From Planctomycetota bacterium (GTDB taxonomy: Bacteria > Planctomycetota > MHYJ01 > JACPRB01): a stretch of DNA of 43,639 nucleotides. The position numbers and the translations under genes are program-made. Below are positions 35,032-43,516 of the stretch, one piece after another. The notes beneath the pieces were generated by a model, which made no database searches, was not told the origin of the DNA, and was given only the letters and a program-made list of their open reading frames with translations. Each line of letters begins with the position of its first letter. Positions within the stretch are counted from its first letter, which is position 1. The stretch covers positions 1 to 43,639 of the forward strand of contig JACQVR010000028.1 in NCBI GenBank assembly GCA_016209705.1, in the 5' to 3' direction.

Positions 35032-37400
35032 AATCCGACCATCGCGGCCACGAGCCCCACGGCGCGAGGACGACTCGCGATCCCGTGTGCGGGATGACGG
35101 TCGCTGAGGACACGCCCCTGAAGCATGAGCACCAGGGAACGACGTACCGTTTCTGCGGCGAATCGTGCCGCGCACGGTTCGCCAAAGACCCTTCGGCATT
35201 CCTCGAGGAGACATCCAAAGCACCGCCTCCGAAGGGGACGGAGTACACGTGCCCCATGCACCCGGAGATCCGGAAGCCGCATCCCGGGGCCTGTCCGATC
35301 TGCGGCATGGCCCTCGAACCCGTTCAGCAGGCGGCGGCCGAGGAGGAGCCCTCCGAACTTCGCGACATGACCCGCCGTTTCTGGTGGGCGGCGGCCCTGT
35401 CGCTTCCCCTGCTCCTCGTCGCGATGCTCGACATGCTCCCCGAGCGGCCGATGTCGCACATCTTCTCGGCGCGATGGCGGTCCTGGATCGAACTGGCGCT
35501 GGCCACCCCGGTCGTTCTCTGGGCCGGATGGCCGCTCCTGGTTCGCGGAGGCCAGTCGGTCGTCCATCGCGCTCCGAACATGTTCACGCTCATCGCGCTC
35601 GGCATCGGCGTCGCGTACGTCTTCAGCGTCTTCGCCGTCTTGTGGCCGGACCTCTTCCCGGTTACGTTCCGGCGGCATGGAGGCGAGGTGGACGTCTATT
35701 TCGAGGCCGCCGCCGTCATCACCGCGCTGGTGCTTCTCGGGCAAGTCCTCGAGCTGGGTGCCCGCCGCCGGACGGGCGCCGCCATCCGCGCCCTCCTGGG
35801 ACTGGCCCCCAAGACGGCCCGGCGCGTGCTCGCGAACGGCGCCGAAGAGGACGTCGCGCTCGACCAGGTTCGGGTCGGCGACCGGCTGCGAGTGCGCCCG
35901 GGAGAGAAAGTGCCCCTCGACGGTACGGTGGTTGACGGCGAGAGCGCGGTCGACGAGTCCATGATCACCGGAGAGCCGATGCCCGTGGAGAAGCGAACGG
36001 GCGACCGATTGGTCGGCGCCACGTTGAACGGCACGGGTTCGCTTCTCATGACGGTGGAGAAAGTCGGCGAGGAAACGCTTCTGGCCAGAATCGTCCAGAT
36101 GGTGGCCGAAGCTCAGCGCAGCCGCGCTCCCATCCAGAGGCTGGCCGACCAGGTCTCACGATGGTTCGTGCCGGCCGTCATCGCCGTGGCGGTGATCGCG
36201 TTCTTGGCGTGGGCCACGTGGGGACCTGAACCTCGAATGGCGTACGCGATCGTGAACGCCGTCGCCGTGCTGATCATCGCGTGCCCGTGCGCGCTCGGAC
36301 TGGCGACTCCCATGTCCATCATGGTCGCCAGCGGCCAGGGCGCGGCGGCGGGCGTCCTCTTCAAGAACGCGCAGGCGATCGAGACGTTGCGTCGCGTCGA
36401 CACGTTGATCGTGGACAAGACGGGGACGCTGACCGAAGGCAAGCCCGAACTCGAGACCGTCCAGGCGGGAGAAGGATTCTCCGAGACGGATCTGCTCCGC
36501 CTGGCCGGCAGCCTGGAGCGCGGGAGCGAACATCCTCTGGCCAATGCGATCGTCCGCGGCGCCGAAGCCCGTGGCGTATCCTTAGCTCCGGCGCAGGGTT
36601 TCCGCGCGCTTTCCGGGAAGGGGGCGACGGGAGCGGTGGAGAACCGCCGGGTGGCGGTGGGAAATCTGAAGCTTTTGAGCGAGATTGGAATCGCCCCCGG
36701 CGATTTTCAGGAGCGGGCGGAGCGGCTGCGCGGCGAGGGACAGACGGCCATGTTCGTGGCGGTGGACGGTCGCGCGGCGGGCCTCCTCGGCGTGGCCGAC
36801 CCCATCAAAGCGACGGCTCCGGAAGCCGTCCGAGCGCTCCACGAGGAAGGGCTCCGGATCGTGATGCTGACCGGCGACAGCCGGACCACGGCCGAAGCCG
36901 TCGCGCGGAAGCTCGGGATCGACGAAGTGGCGGCGGAGGTGCTGCCGGAAGAGAAAAAAGCCTGGGTCGAGCGCCTCCAGGCTCAGGGCCGCACGGTGGC
37001 GATGGCCGGAGACGGCATCAATGACGCTCCCGCCCTGGCTCGGGCGGACGTGGGCATCGCCATGGGGACCGGCGCGGACGTCGCCATGGAAAGCGCCGAC
37101 GTCACGCTCGTAAGGGGGGATCTGCGCGGCGTGGTCCGGGCCCGCCGGCTGAGCGAAGCGACGCTGCGGAACATCAAGCAGAATCTCTTCTTCGCGTTCG
37201 TCTACAACGCGATGGGCGTGCCGATCGCGGCGGGGGCGCTCTATCCGCTGGCGGGACTCCTGCTGAGTCCGATGATCGCGGCGGCCGCGATGAGCTTCAG
37301 CTCCGTCTCGGTGATCGCCAACGCGCTCCGACTCCGGGGAGCGAGCCTGGAGGGACGCCCGAGTCGCGCGCCCGCCCTTGCCAAGACGGCGGGTCTATGA
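35028..37400 (+). CDS. copA: Copper-type P1B ATPase with N-terminal YHS and metal-binding domains
   Basis: A 790-residue metal-transporting P-ATPase. An N-terminal YHS domain (DPVCGM at 19-24, YRFCGESC near 40-47) is followed by a heavy-metal-binding domain (YTCPMHPEI and CPICGM, residues 73-94). The core has TGEP in the actuator, [10 protein letters not shown] in TM6, DKTGTLTEG phosphorylation site, HPLA, and [10 protein letters not shown], with YN and MSFSSVSV in the last helices as in Cu+/Ag+ pumps. No CxxC HMA domain is present; the YHS-HMBD pair replaces it, as in SilP-like pumps. The ATG overlaps the preceding ORF. Cytoplasmic Cu+ (or Ag+) would be passed to the periplasm and cleared by the RND pump. 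Confidence 0.93.
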   Translation: MKSDHRGHEPHGARTTRDPVCGMTVAEDTPLKHEHQGTTYRFCGESCRARFAKDPSAFLEETSKAPPPKGTEYTCPMHPEIRKPHPGACPICGMALEPVQQAAAEEEPSELRDMTRRFWWAAALSLPLLLVAMLDMLPERPMSHIFSARWRSWIELALATPVVLWAGWPLLVRGGQSVVHRAPNMFTLIALGIGVAYVFSVFAVLWPDLFPVTFRRHGGEVDVYFEAAAVITALVLLGQVLELGARRRTGAAIRALLGLAPKTARRVLANGAEEDVALDQVRVGDRLRVRPGEKVPLDGTVVDGESAVDESMITGEPMPVEKRTGDRLVGATLNGTGSLLMTVEKVGEETLLARIVQMVAEAQRSRAPIQRLADQVSRWFVPAVIAVAVIAFLAWATWGPEPRMAYAIVNAVAVLIIACPCALGLATPMSIMVASGQGAAAGVLFKNAQAIETLRRVDTLIVDKTGTLTEGKPELETVQAGEGFSETDLLRLAGSLERGSEHPLANAIVRGAEARGVSLAPAQGFRALSGKGATGAVENRRVAVGNLKLLSEIGIAPGDFQERAERLRGEGQTAMFVAVDGRAAGLLGVADPIKATAPEAVRALHEEGLRIVMLTGDSRTTAEAVARKLGIDEVAAEVLPEEKKAWVERLQAQGRTVAMAGDGINDAPALARADVGIAMGTGADVAMESADVTLVRGDLRGVVRARRLSEATLRNIKQNLFFAFVYNAMGVPIAAGALYPLAGLLLSPMIAAAAMSFSSVSVIANALRLRGASLEGRPSRAPALAKTAGL

Positions 37401-37413
37401 TACACGGCGGACC

Positions 37414-38385
37414 ATGAGTCATCAGATCATCCTCTGGATCGGTTTCGGCGTGCTCGTGCTGGGCGCGCTCGCGATCGATTTGGGGATCGTCCACCGCAAA
37501 GCCCACGTCGTCCGCGCGCGCGAGGCGCTCGTATGGACGATCGTCTGGATCGTTCTGGCGCTCTCCTTCAACGTGGGCATTTATATCATGAAGGGGCCGC
37601 GGATCGCATCGGAGTTTCTGGCCGGCTACCTCATCGAGAAGTCGCTGAGCGTCGACAACATCTTCGTCTTCATCGTCATCTTTTCGTACTTCGGCGTTCC
37701 GGCGCAATACGAGTCGCGCATTCTGATGTGGGGCATTCTGGGCGCCTTCGTGATGCGCGCCGTGTTCATCGCCAGCGGCGCCGCGCTGCTGAACACGTTC
37801 GACTGGATGACCTACGTCTTCGGCGCGATCCTCCTGTTCACCGGTTTCAAGCTCCTCATGAAGAGGGAAGGGGTCGTTCATCCCGAACGGAATCCCCTGG
37901 TTCGTCTCTTCAAGGCGTGGTTCGGAACGTCCGATCGGTTGGACGGCCAGCGGTTCTTCACCCGCGTCGGGGGGCGGCTCAAGGCGACGCCCCTGTTCAT
38001 CGTGTTGCTCGTGGTCGAGACGACGGACGTCATCTTTGCGGTCGATTCGATCCCCGCGATCTTCGCGATCACGTCCGACCCGTTCATCGTCTATACCTCG
38101 AACGTCTTCGCCATTCTGGGATTGCGGGCCCTGTACTTTCTCCTGGCGCGCGTCATCGGCCTCTTTCGATTCCTGAAATACGGCCTCATCCTCATCCTTT
38201 GGTTCGTCGGCGTGAAGATGCTCCTGGCGCATACCTATAAGATTCCGATAGGATGGTCGCTGGCCACCATTGGAGTGATCCTCGCCGTCTCCGTCCTGGC
38301 GTCGCTGATCATCAAGAAGAAAGATGGCGGTCCCGGAACACCCACCCCGGCGGAGAAAGTAGACGCGGGCCGCGATCGCTCGTGA
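37414..38385 (+). CDS. TerC/Alx family membrane protein
   Basis: A 323-residue integral membrane protein with about nine TM helices. Family motifs EKSLSVDNIFVF (about residue 76) and ETTDVIFAVDSIPAI (about residue 203) supply the conserved acidic residues. Alx/TerC proteins affect Mn2+ export, tellurite resistance and metalation of secreted enzymes. The ATG at 37414 follows a GGCGGA site; an in-frame TTG 12 codons earlier overlaps the P-ATPase gene and is less likely. It closes the metal island. No yybP-ykoY-type riboswitch fits in the 13-bp gap. Confidence 0.92.
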   Translation: MSHQIILWIGFGVLVLGALAIDLGIVHRKAHVVRAREALVWTIVWIVLALSFNVGIYIMKGPRIASEFLAGYLIEKSLSVDNIFVFIVIFSYFGVPAQYESRILMWGILGAFVMRAVFIASGAALLNTFDWMTYVFGAILLFTGFKLLMKREGVVHPERNPLVRLFKAWFGTSDRLDGQRFFTRVGGRLKATPLFIVLLVVETTDVIFAVDSIPAIFAITSDPFIVYTSNVFAILGLRALYFLLARVIGLFRFLKYGLILILWFVGVKMLLAHTYKIPIGWSLATIGVILAVSVLASLIIKKKDGGPGTPTPAEKVDAGRDRS

Positions 38386-38440
38386 CCCGATTCACGCCTG
38401 TCGTCGGTCGTCTTTCGCACCGTCGCCGCCGCGGCGGGCG

Positions 38441-38716
38441 TCAAGATCCCTGGGGCCAGAGTAGCCACGCCCCGATGGCGAGAAACAGAACGCCGGAGAG
38501 ACGGCGCATCCAGATCGGGGACAGCCAGGCGGATACGATGCCTCCGGCCGCGGCGCCCAGCGCGGTCGCCGCGATCAAGGCGAAAGACGAGGCGACGAAG
38601 ACCACCCACGGCTTTCCGGACTGGCCGGAAAAGGCTAGCGTCGCGAGCTGCGTCTTGTCTCCGAACTCGGCCAGAAAGACGGATCCGAAGGTCAACCCGA
38701 AGAGCTTCCAATCCAT
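38441..38716 (-). CDS. Half-size UPF0016/GDT1 family cation exporter
   Basis: A 91-residue protein with three TM helices and the family motif E-F-G-D-K-T-Q-L-A-T at about residues 17-26. Most UPF0016 proteins contain two such repeats; this has one and would act as a homodimer. Bacterial and eukaryotic members export Mn2+ or Ca2+, which agrees with TerC next door. AAGGGA lies 11 bases before the ATG. It converges on the TerC gene with a 55-bp gap. Confidence 0.88.
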   Translation of the reverse strand: MDWKLFGLTFGSVFLAEFGDKTQLATLAFSGQSGKPWVVFVASSFALIAATALGAAAGGIVSAWLSPIWMRRLSGVLFLAIGAWLLWPQGS

Positions 38717-38838
38717 GGCGTGGATTTCCCTTAAAAGGCGCGATTGATTTCGCGTCTCAATTCGAGCCCTCGCGCATCTTCAGTATAGAGGCCCCATGCA
38801 GCAAGAGATAGGAGGGGCAAGGAAGGAGGTATCTGCGT

Positions 38839-39492
38839 ATGAAAGCCGTCGCCATGAAAACAGCGTGGACGTTCCTCGTCATCCTGGCCTTTGGCGTCAC
38901 CATGAGTTGCGAGCGCGAGGAAGGACGGGAGCGCCCGGAGACGCCGGAGCAGCGGGATCGATTGGGTGAGGAAATCCCCCCCATGGACCGCGACCGCGAA
39001 GGTCGTGAAGGCCTGGACAAACCGGGGATGGCCGGGCGCGATGAGATCCACATCTTCCTGCGCGAAGCGTCCGGAAAGTCGGCGGATCTGAAGGACGTGA
39101 CGGCCGAAATCGTGCTTCAGATGAAGGATGGATCCCAGAAAACGCTCAAGACCGAGATCGTGACCCCTACCCTGGGTGGGGAGGAAGGGCGTGAGGGAGA
39201 ACGGCAGGAGTCGCCGGGTCGCATGGGCCAGAAACCGGAAGACTTGCAGGAAGGCAAGTATCAGGGCCAAGTGGTGCAGATGGGCGAATATAAGGTGGAG
39301 TTCGTCGCCCTGATAGAGAAGGAAGCGTTGGAGAAGAAAAAGGAAATCGCCGAGCCGTATCTCCTGGCGCGGCTCTGGTTGGCGGACGAGGAGTTCACGG
39401 CCAGGGTGAACTTCACGATCAAAGGCGAATCGCTGACGGCCGAAGGGTTCAGATATCCTTACAAGCACCCCGGGATCGGCCGCGGGGATTAA
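38839..39492 (+). CDS. Probable lipoprotein, Glu/Arg-rich linker, unknown function
   Basis: A 217-residue protein with a signal peptide ending near VTMSC, so probably a lipoprotein. A charged linker with many Glu, Arg and Pro (residues 24-70) leads to a beta-rich domain (DEIHIFLREASGK to the end) with an inserted second charged segment (about 112-135). AAGGAGGT lies 9 bases before the ATG, a strong ribosome site. The ending RYPYKHPGIG resembles no known motif to me. Not recognised; an isolated periplasmic protein followed by a strong hairpin. Confidence 0.75.
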   Translation: MKAVAMKTAWTFLVILAFGVTMSCEREEGRERPETPEQRDRLGEEIPPMDRDREGREGLDKPGMAGRDEIHIFLREASGKSADLKDVTAEIVLQMKDGSQKTLKTEIVTPTLGGEEGREGERQESPGRMGQKPEDLQEGKYQGQVVQMGEYKVEFVALIEKEALEKKKEIAEPYLLARLWLADEEFTARVNFTIKGESLTAEGFRYPYKHPGIGRGD

Positions 39493-39522
39493 AGATCGTG
39501 CCGGCGGATTGGTGCGGGATAG

Positions 39523-39552
39523 GGCCGGCGCCGTCCCTGGACGGCGCCGGCC
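39523..39552 (+). terminator. GC-rich hairpin after the lipoprotein gene
   Basis: A perfect 14-bp stem (GGCCGGCGCCGTCC and its complement) with a 2-nt loop, 31 bases after the stop. No T-tract follows, so it may be a strong processing or stability hairpin rather than an intrinsic terminator. The arms contain GGCGCCGGC, as does the hairpin at 39868. Confidence 0.5.
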
Positions 39553-39601
39553 GCGGTGAATGCGGGATCTTTCGTCGAACGTTTCGCGAAGAGGAGGAAG
39601 G

Positions 39602-39841
39602 ATGCGAAATCTCCTACGACGGGTGCTGTGGCCCTGGGCGGGCGCTTTCGTCCTGATGTTCGCCGTCGCATGCGAAGAACCGGCGGCGCCGCCGGCCGAG
39701 AAACCGACGCCTTCTGAAAAGCCGGCGCCCCCGACATCGGAGGTCGGTTACAAGTGCTCCGAGTGCGGCGTGACCGAAACGGCCGCGGAGGGTGCCGCGG
39801 TTCCGAACTGCTGCGGGAAACCGATGGTCCGGCAGCCGTAA
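39602..39841 (+). CDS. Small zinc-ribbon-like lipoprotein
   Basis: A 79-residue protein. The signal peptide ends at MFAVAC (lipobox), then a Pro/Ala/Glu linker (AAPPAEKPTPSEKPAPP), then a compact C-terminal domain YKCSECG...VPNCCGKPM, with C-x2-C and CC as in rubredoxin/desulforedoxin-like or zinc-ribbon knuckles. AGGAGGAAGG ends just before the ATG at 39602; an upstream in-frame start is rejected for lack of a ribosome site. It may bind a single metal ion at the outer face of a membrane. Flanked by two near-identical hairpins. Confidence 0.75.
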   Translation: MRNLLRRVLWPWAGAFVLMFAVACEEPAAPPAEKPTPSEKPAPPTSEVGYKCSECGVTETAAEGAAVPNCCGKPMVRQP

Positions 39842-39867
39842 CGCCTTCGCCATCCAGCATCGATTTC

Positions 39868-39897
39868 CGGCGCCGGCGCCCACGGGTGCCGGCGCCG
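39868..39897 (+). terminator. GC-rich hairpin after the zinc-ribbon lipoprotein gene
   Basis: A 14-bp stem (with one G-U pair) with a 2-nt loop, 26 bases after the stop, followed by CTCTTT. Its arms share GGCGCCGGC with the hairpin at 39523-39552, so the gene lies between twin hairpins. The rest of 39898-40101 contains no gene; CCCATATGGG (39952-39961) is a short palindrome of unknown meaning. Confidence 0.55.
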
Positions 39898-40025
39898 CTC
39901 TTTCATCAATGCGTGTCAGCCGATACGAATGCCGCTCCTCGAGGGGGGGCGCCCATATGGGGCCACGTGCGACCCTATACGGCCTTATGAGTGCGGGCAC
40001 TTGCGGTCACCGGCCTTTGAGAGCC

Positions 40026-40054
40026 TTCCGGCGGCGCTTCCCTTGAGCTAGAAT
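40026..40054 (+). promoter_or_regulatory. Possible promoter of the HEAT/TPR gene
   Basis: TAGAAT (40049-40054) is a good -10; the hexamer 17 bases upstream, TTCCGG (40026-40031), is weak. It would give a ~40-base leader before the ATG at 40102. Confidence 0.25.
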
Positions 40055-40101
40055 CCGCTGAAGGTGCGCCGTCCGTGCGCGTCTTGATAAGGGGTGGCCG
40101 C

Positions 40102-42210
40102 ATGCTTCATGCGCTTGTTCTTTCGTCGTGCCTGGTCGCCGCGGGCGACGCCTTGCGCCAAGAGCAGGACCCGCTTCTCGATCGGCAAATCGCCGAGTGG
40201 ATCGAAAAACTCACGGATCCCTACGAACTGGTCCGCCATGAAGCCCGGGAATCGATCGAGAAAGCCGGCCTGCGGGCGGAATCCCATCTCATCGAGGCGC
40301 TGAACCATCCGGATTACCGCGTCCGCAAGGTATCCCTCGAGATTCTCACCAAGTGGGGTTCCCGCAAGGCCGTGGACAAGGCCATCGCCATTTTCAAGTC
40401 TCCGGAAGAGGATCGGTACGTTCAGGCCGCCGCCTTCAGGTATCTGGAGCGCTGCGGCAAGGACGACGTGGAAGACCTGATGATCGGGGCCTTGGAAAGC
40501 CCCGAAGCCGAGTATCGGAAAGGCGCCGTCGAGGCGTTGATGCGAATGAAGAGCGCCCGGTGCGCCGAAAAGGCCGCCGCCCTGTACGAACGGGAGCAGG
40601 ACCGGGAAATCAAGGAGGGCGCGCGCGAGCTCTTGCAATCCATCGGAGATCCGGCCAAACCGCACTTGTTCCGGTTGCTGAACGCCACCGACTCGGACGT
40701 CCGCCTTGGCGCGGTCAAAACGCTCCGAGGCATGGGGGCGCCCGCCTCCGAGCTGATGGAGCCCTTCTCGGATCTCCTTCGGACGGAAAGCGACGAGCGG
40801 GTGGCGCGGGAATCCTTCGAAGTGCTGGAGGAGGCCGGCGCGGCCGCCGAACGCCATCTCCTGGAGTGTCTCAAGGCCCGGCTGGAATCCGCGCGCCTGC
40901 GAAGCCTGGACGCCTTGACCGAGCTGAAGAGCGAGAGGGCGATCGAACCGGTGGCCGAGCTGTTCGAGTCGGACGCGAATGAAAAAGTGCGGCGGAGGTC
41001 GCGCGATTTTCTGGTCGCGGTCGGTTTGAAGGCGGAAGACGCGTTCATTCGGGCGCTGGACAACGCCCATCCCAAGGTCCGGCTTTCCGCGATCGAAGCG
41101 CTGGGAGAGATCCGCAGCGAGAAGATGTACGAGCGGATCTCGAAGTTGTACGGGGCGGAACCCGACGAGGACGTGCGCAGGGCCTGCTTCGCCTATTTCG
41201 AAAAGGTGGGGATCAAGGCGGAGCCGGAACTCCTGGCGGCGCTCAAGGACGAAAGCCTGGACATCCGGTTGCGGGCGATCCGCGCCTTGGGCTATGCGCA
41301 GTCGGCCAAGGCGATCGAGCCTCTGATGGGGCTTTTGGCGGGCGACAACGCCGACGTCCGTCAGGCCGCGCTGGACGCGCTGGCCACGATCGGACCCAAG
41401 GCGGTCGACGCGATTCCGGCGGCGGTGCGGGCCGGCGCGCTCCGCAAGGAGGATGCTGACGAAATCCGCGCCCTTTACTACCAGAGCGGCGTGGAACGGA
41501 TCATGGAAGGATTGGTTTCGGATCAGGGGAAGATCGGCTCGTACGCGAGCCAGTTCGCGGAGCTCGCCAAGTTCGGAAAAGAGCGCGCCGTGCCGGTGTT
41601 GTTGAAGATGATCCGTGATCCCGGCTACCGGTTCCGGTCGGAACGTTGCGTGGAGCATGCCGAATTCGTGGGTCGCCTGGCGTTAATGGCGCTCGGAGAG
41701 ATCGGGGACGCGTCGGTGCTGGAGGACCTTCGCCGGGTGAACATCCTTCCTGAAGAAGATCGGTACATGGAATACGTGCTGGCATTGCACCGCCTGGGGG
41801 ACGAGGCGCCGCTGAAACAGCATGTGGAGCGCGAACTGAAGGAAGGGGAACGCCTCGTGGAGGGGGATGAGCGTTATCGGGGCTATGCCAAGCTTTTCGC
41901 GGCCGCGTTGCTTCAAGCGCGCGTGGGAAAGCTGGACGATGCGCTCAAGGCGTATCTCAGGCTCATCGAACTCATGGAGGGGGGGCAAGAAACGGGGCTG
42001 GAGGATTACGCCGCGGCGCTCTATAACGTCGCGTGCCTCCATGCCCGCAAGGGCGACAAGGCCGCCTCGATCCAGGCGTTGACCCGCGCGGTGGACGCCG
42101 GCTTCCGCGACCTGAGCTGGATCCTGAGGGATAGGGACCTGGACTCCATTCGTGGCGAAGAGGGGTACAAGAAGCTCGTCGGCGATGAAGCGCGCTTCAA
42201 ATCGCAGTAG
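40102..42210 (+). CDS. HEAT-repeat protein with C-terminal TPR motif
   Basis: A 702-residue protein with a short hydrophobic N-terminus (MLHALVLSSCLVAAG) that may be a signal peptide. About ten HEAT/PBS-lyase-type repeats of ~35 residues follow (DYRVRKVSLEILTKWG, DVRLGAVKTLRGMG, KVRLSAIEALGEI, DIRLRAIRALGY, DVRQAALDALATI), then a helical region and a C-terminal TPR end unit (YNVACLHARKGDKAASIQAL... AGFRDLSWILRDRDLDSIR). These folds are protein-protein scaffolds; there is no catalytic motif, and the partner is unknown. The ATG at 40102 follows AAGGGG; a GTG nine codons earlier is possible. Its TAG abuts a hairpin shared with the convergent zinc-ribbon gene. Confidence 0.85.
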   Translation: MLHALVLSSCLVAAGDALRQEQDPLLDRQIAEWIEKLTDPYELVRHEARESIEKAGLRAESHLIEALNHPDYRVRKVSLEILTKWGSRKAVDKAIAIFKSPEEDRYVQAAAFRYLERCGKDDVEDLMIGALESPEAEYRKGAVEALMRMKSARCAEKAAALYEREQDREIKEGARELLQSIGDPAKPHLFRLLNATDSDVRLGAVKTLRGMGAPASELMEPFSDLLRTESDERVARESFEVLEEAGAAAERHLLECLKARLESARLRSLDALTELKSERAIEPVAELFESDANEKVRRRSRDFLVAVGLKAEDAFIRALDNAHPKVRLSAIEALGEIRSEKMYERISKLYGAEPDEDVRRACFAYFEKVGIKAEPELLAALKDESLDIRLRAIRALGYAQSAKAIEPLMGLLAGDNADVRQAALDALATIGPKAVDAIPAAVRAGALRKEDADEIRALYYQSGVERIMEGLVSDQGKIGSYASQFAELAKFGKERAVPVLLKMIRDPGYRFRSERCVEHAEFVGRLALMALGEIGDASVLEDLRRVNILPEEDRYMEYVLALHRLGDEAPLKQHVERELKEGERLVEGDERYRGYAKLFAAALLQARVGKLDDALKAYLRLIELMEGGQETGLEDYAAALYNVACLHARKGDKAASIQALTRAVDAGFRDLSWILRDRDLDSIRGEEGYKKLVGDEARFKSQ

Positions 42211-42240
42211 TTACAAAAAGTTTTGAGAAGTTTTTGTAAC
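42210..42240. terminator. Bidirectional hairpin overlapping two stop codons
   Basis: GTTACAAAAA and TTTTTGTAAC form a perfect 10-bp AT-rich stem with an 11-nt loop. The last base of the HEAT gene TAG and the TAA of the convergent zinc-ribbon gene lie inside the left arm, so one element ends both genes. Confidence 0.45.
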
Positions 42241-42507
42241 ACGCTGGACCCACGAGGCGGTATCGATCATGCCCCGGCATCCGGGGCAGGAGTAGAGCAT
42301 CTCGATCACGCCGTGTGCGGAAACGCGCCCCTGGCGGGCGATCCGTTCCCACCGGAGCTCCCTCTTGCATTGAGGGCAGCGCGCCGTCAAGGCGGGCGGG
42401 CGTTCCGGAACGCAGTCGGCACAGAGCGGGCCGCTTCCCGTGACGGGATCGCCACAATTGACGCAGGCTCGCCGTTCCCGCATGGCGCCATCATAATGGA
42501 TTTTCAT
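42211..42507 (-). CDS. Small double zinc-ribbon protein
   Basis: A 98-residue protein with four Cys pairs: CVNCG, CADC, CPQCK and CPGC. They form two zinc ribbons, the second of the TFIIB-zinc-ribbon (zf-TFIIB/TFZR) type, with REL and MIDTASWVQRV after the knuckles. No signal peptide, so cytoplasmic. The start at 42507 has no strong ribosome site; an internal ATG eight codons later would start just before the first knuckle. The C-terminus is encoded within the shared hairpin. Probably nucleic-acid or metal related; function unknown. Confidence 0.65.
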   Translation of the reverse strand: MKIHYDGAMRERRACVNCGDPVTGSGPLCADCVPERPPALTARCPQCKRELRWERIARQGRVSAHGVIEMLYSCPGCRGMIDTASWVQRVTKTSQNFL

Positions 42508-42613
42508 TCGGCATTAAAATCCTCAAATGAAATCACGCGAAAATCTGTATCACTATGAGAGGTATGGGGCGGCCCCCGGGGCCTTTCGTGGGACATTTAT
42601 GTGGAGGTTGATG

Positions 42614-43372
42614 ATGCAGCGCAGGATCGCGGTTGGAGCGGTACTCGGGCTCGCGTGCGCCAGTCTGGCTCTGGCGGGCGGCGGACCCAATTTCGTGAAG
42701 TTTCAACAGGCCAAGGTGCTGGCGGCCATGACCGGCAAGCCCATCGCGGTGTACGCCACGGTGGACAGCAAGGGCGCCGGATGCTGAGGGGGCACTCCGG
42801 AAGCTGACCAGGCGGTCAGCTCGATGGAAATCTCCTCTCGGCACGATGAGTTCATCTGGGTGCGGTGTTTCGACGTCAAGACCGCGAAGGAGATCAAGCC
42901 TCCCGGCGGCGGCGCGCACCTGATTTTCCTCGATCCGGACGGCGTGCAGTTCCTCGTGAAGAAGGTCCAGAAGGGCGGCGTGGACGTCGTTCTGGAGGCG
43001 CTGAACGAGGCCAACGAAGCGTACGCCAACAAGGAAATCGAGTGGAAGGAAGCGGAAGCGGCGGAAAAGGACGAGGAAAACAAAGGCAAGCTGTTTGTCT
43101 ACGCCTTTGTGAACGACAAGGAGTCTTCGGCGGAGACGCTGAAGGCGCTCGAAGATCGCTGGGTCGCCAAGGACCACAGCCGGCTGGTCTTCGTGAAGGT
43201 GGAAGATAAGGAAAGTCCGCTGGTCTCCAAGTTCCATGTGTCCTTGTGGCCGTCGATCGTCTTCGCGGATCCCAGCCGGGATCGGTCGCTACTCAAACGG
43301 CTTCCCGGCAAGAGCACGGTCCGCACCATCAAGGCGGAGCTGAAAAAGGCGTTCGCGAAGATGGATAAGTAG
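42614..43372 (+). CDS. Probable thioredoxin-fold selenoprotein with Gly-Cys-Sec-Gly motif
   Basis: A 252-residue secreted protein read through one in-frame TGA (42785-42787) as Sec58. The ATG at 42614 follows GGAGG; the signal peptide ends at SLALA. The N-terminal domain begins with the thioredoxin-like VKFQQAKVLAAMTGKPIAVY and has GAGC-U-GG at residues 55-60, with WVRCFDV and LIFLDPDG as the next strands. A second thioredoxin-like domain occupies about 150-250 (LFVYAFVNDKES and LWPSIVFADPS). The frame, composition and fold continue straight across TGA. A perfect hairpin with loop AGGC begins 15 bases after it. The short ORF starting at ATG 42824 lacks a ribosome site and the start of domain one, so a separate gene is unlikely. 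A Gly-Cys-Sec-Gly site would be redox-active in the periplasm. A non-sense mutation is the alternative. Confidence 0.72.
42802..42821 (+). promoter_or_regulatory. Candidate bacterial SECIS hairpin after Sec58 UGA
   Basis: AGCTGACC and GGTCAGCT form a perfect 8-bp stem with loop AGGC. The loop starts 23 nt after the UGA, within the 16-37 nt range for bacterial SECIS elements, and has G in its first two bases, starting AGG as in E. coli fdhF. Confidence 0.68.
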
Positions 43373-43479
43373 TAGCTGTTCGAGCGAGACGGTGCGGTTC
43401 GCCCGGTGTCGATGATGTGAGCGCCGAATCCTGCGGTTTCGGGACGGGCGAGTCGGGAGTCCGTCCGGCACGTTGACCC

Positions 43480-43515
43480 AAAGCCCCGCGTGAGACCCAC
43501 GCGGGGCTTTTTTTT
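43480..43515 (+). terminator. Rho-independent terminator of the selenoprotein gene
   Basis: AAAGCCCCGCGTG and CACGCGGGGCTTT form a perfect 13-bp stem with loop AGACC, followed by T8 in all. It lies 108 bases after the stop; the stretch between holds no recognised gene. Confidence 0.9.
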
Positions 43516-43516
43516 G

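Noticed and set aside
42824..43372. Independent gene starting at ATG 42824
   Set aside because: There is no ribosome site before this ATG, and it would lack the signal peptide and first strand of the thioredoxin-like domain, which are encoded in the same frame just upstream of the TGA.
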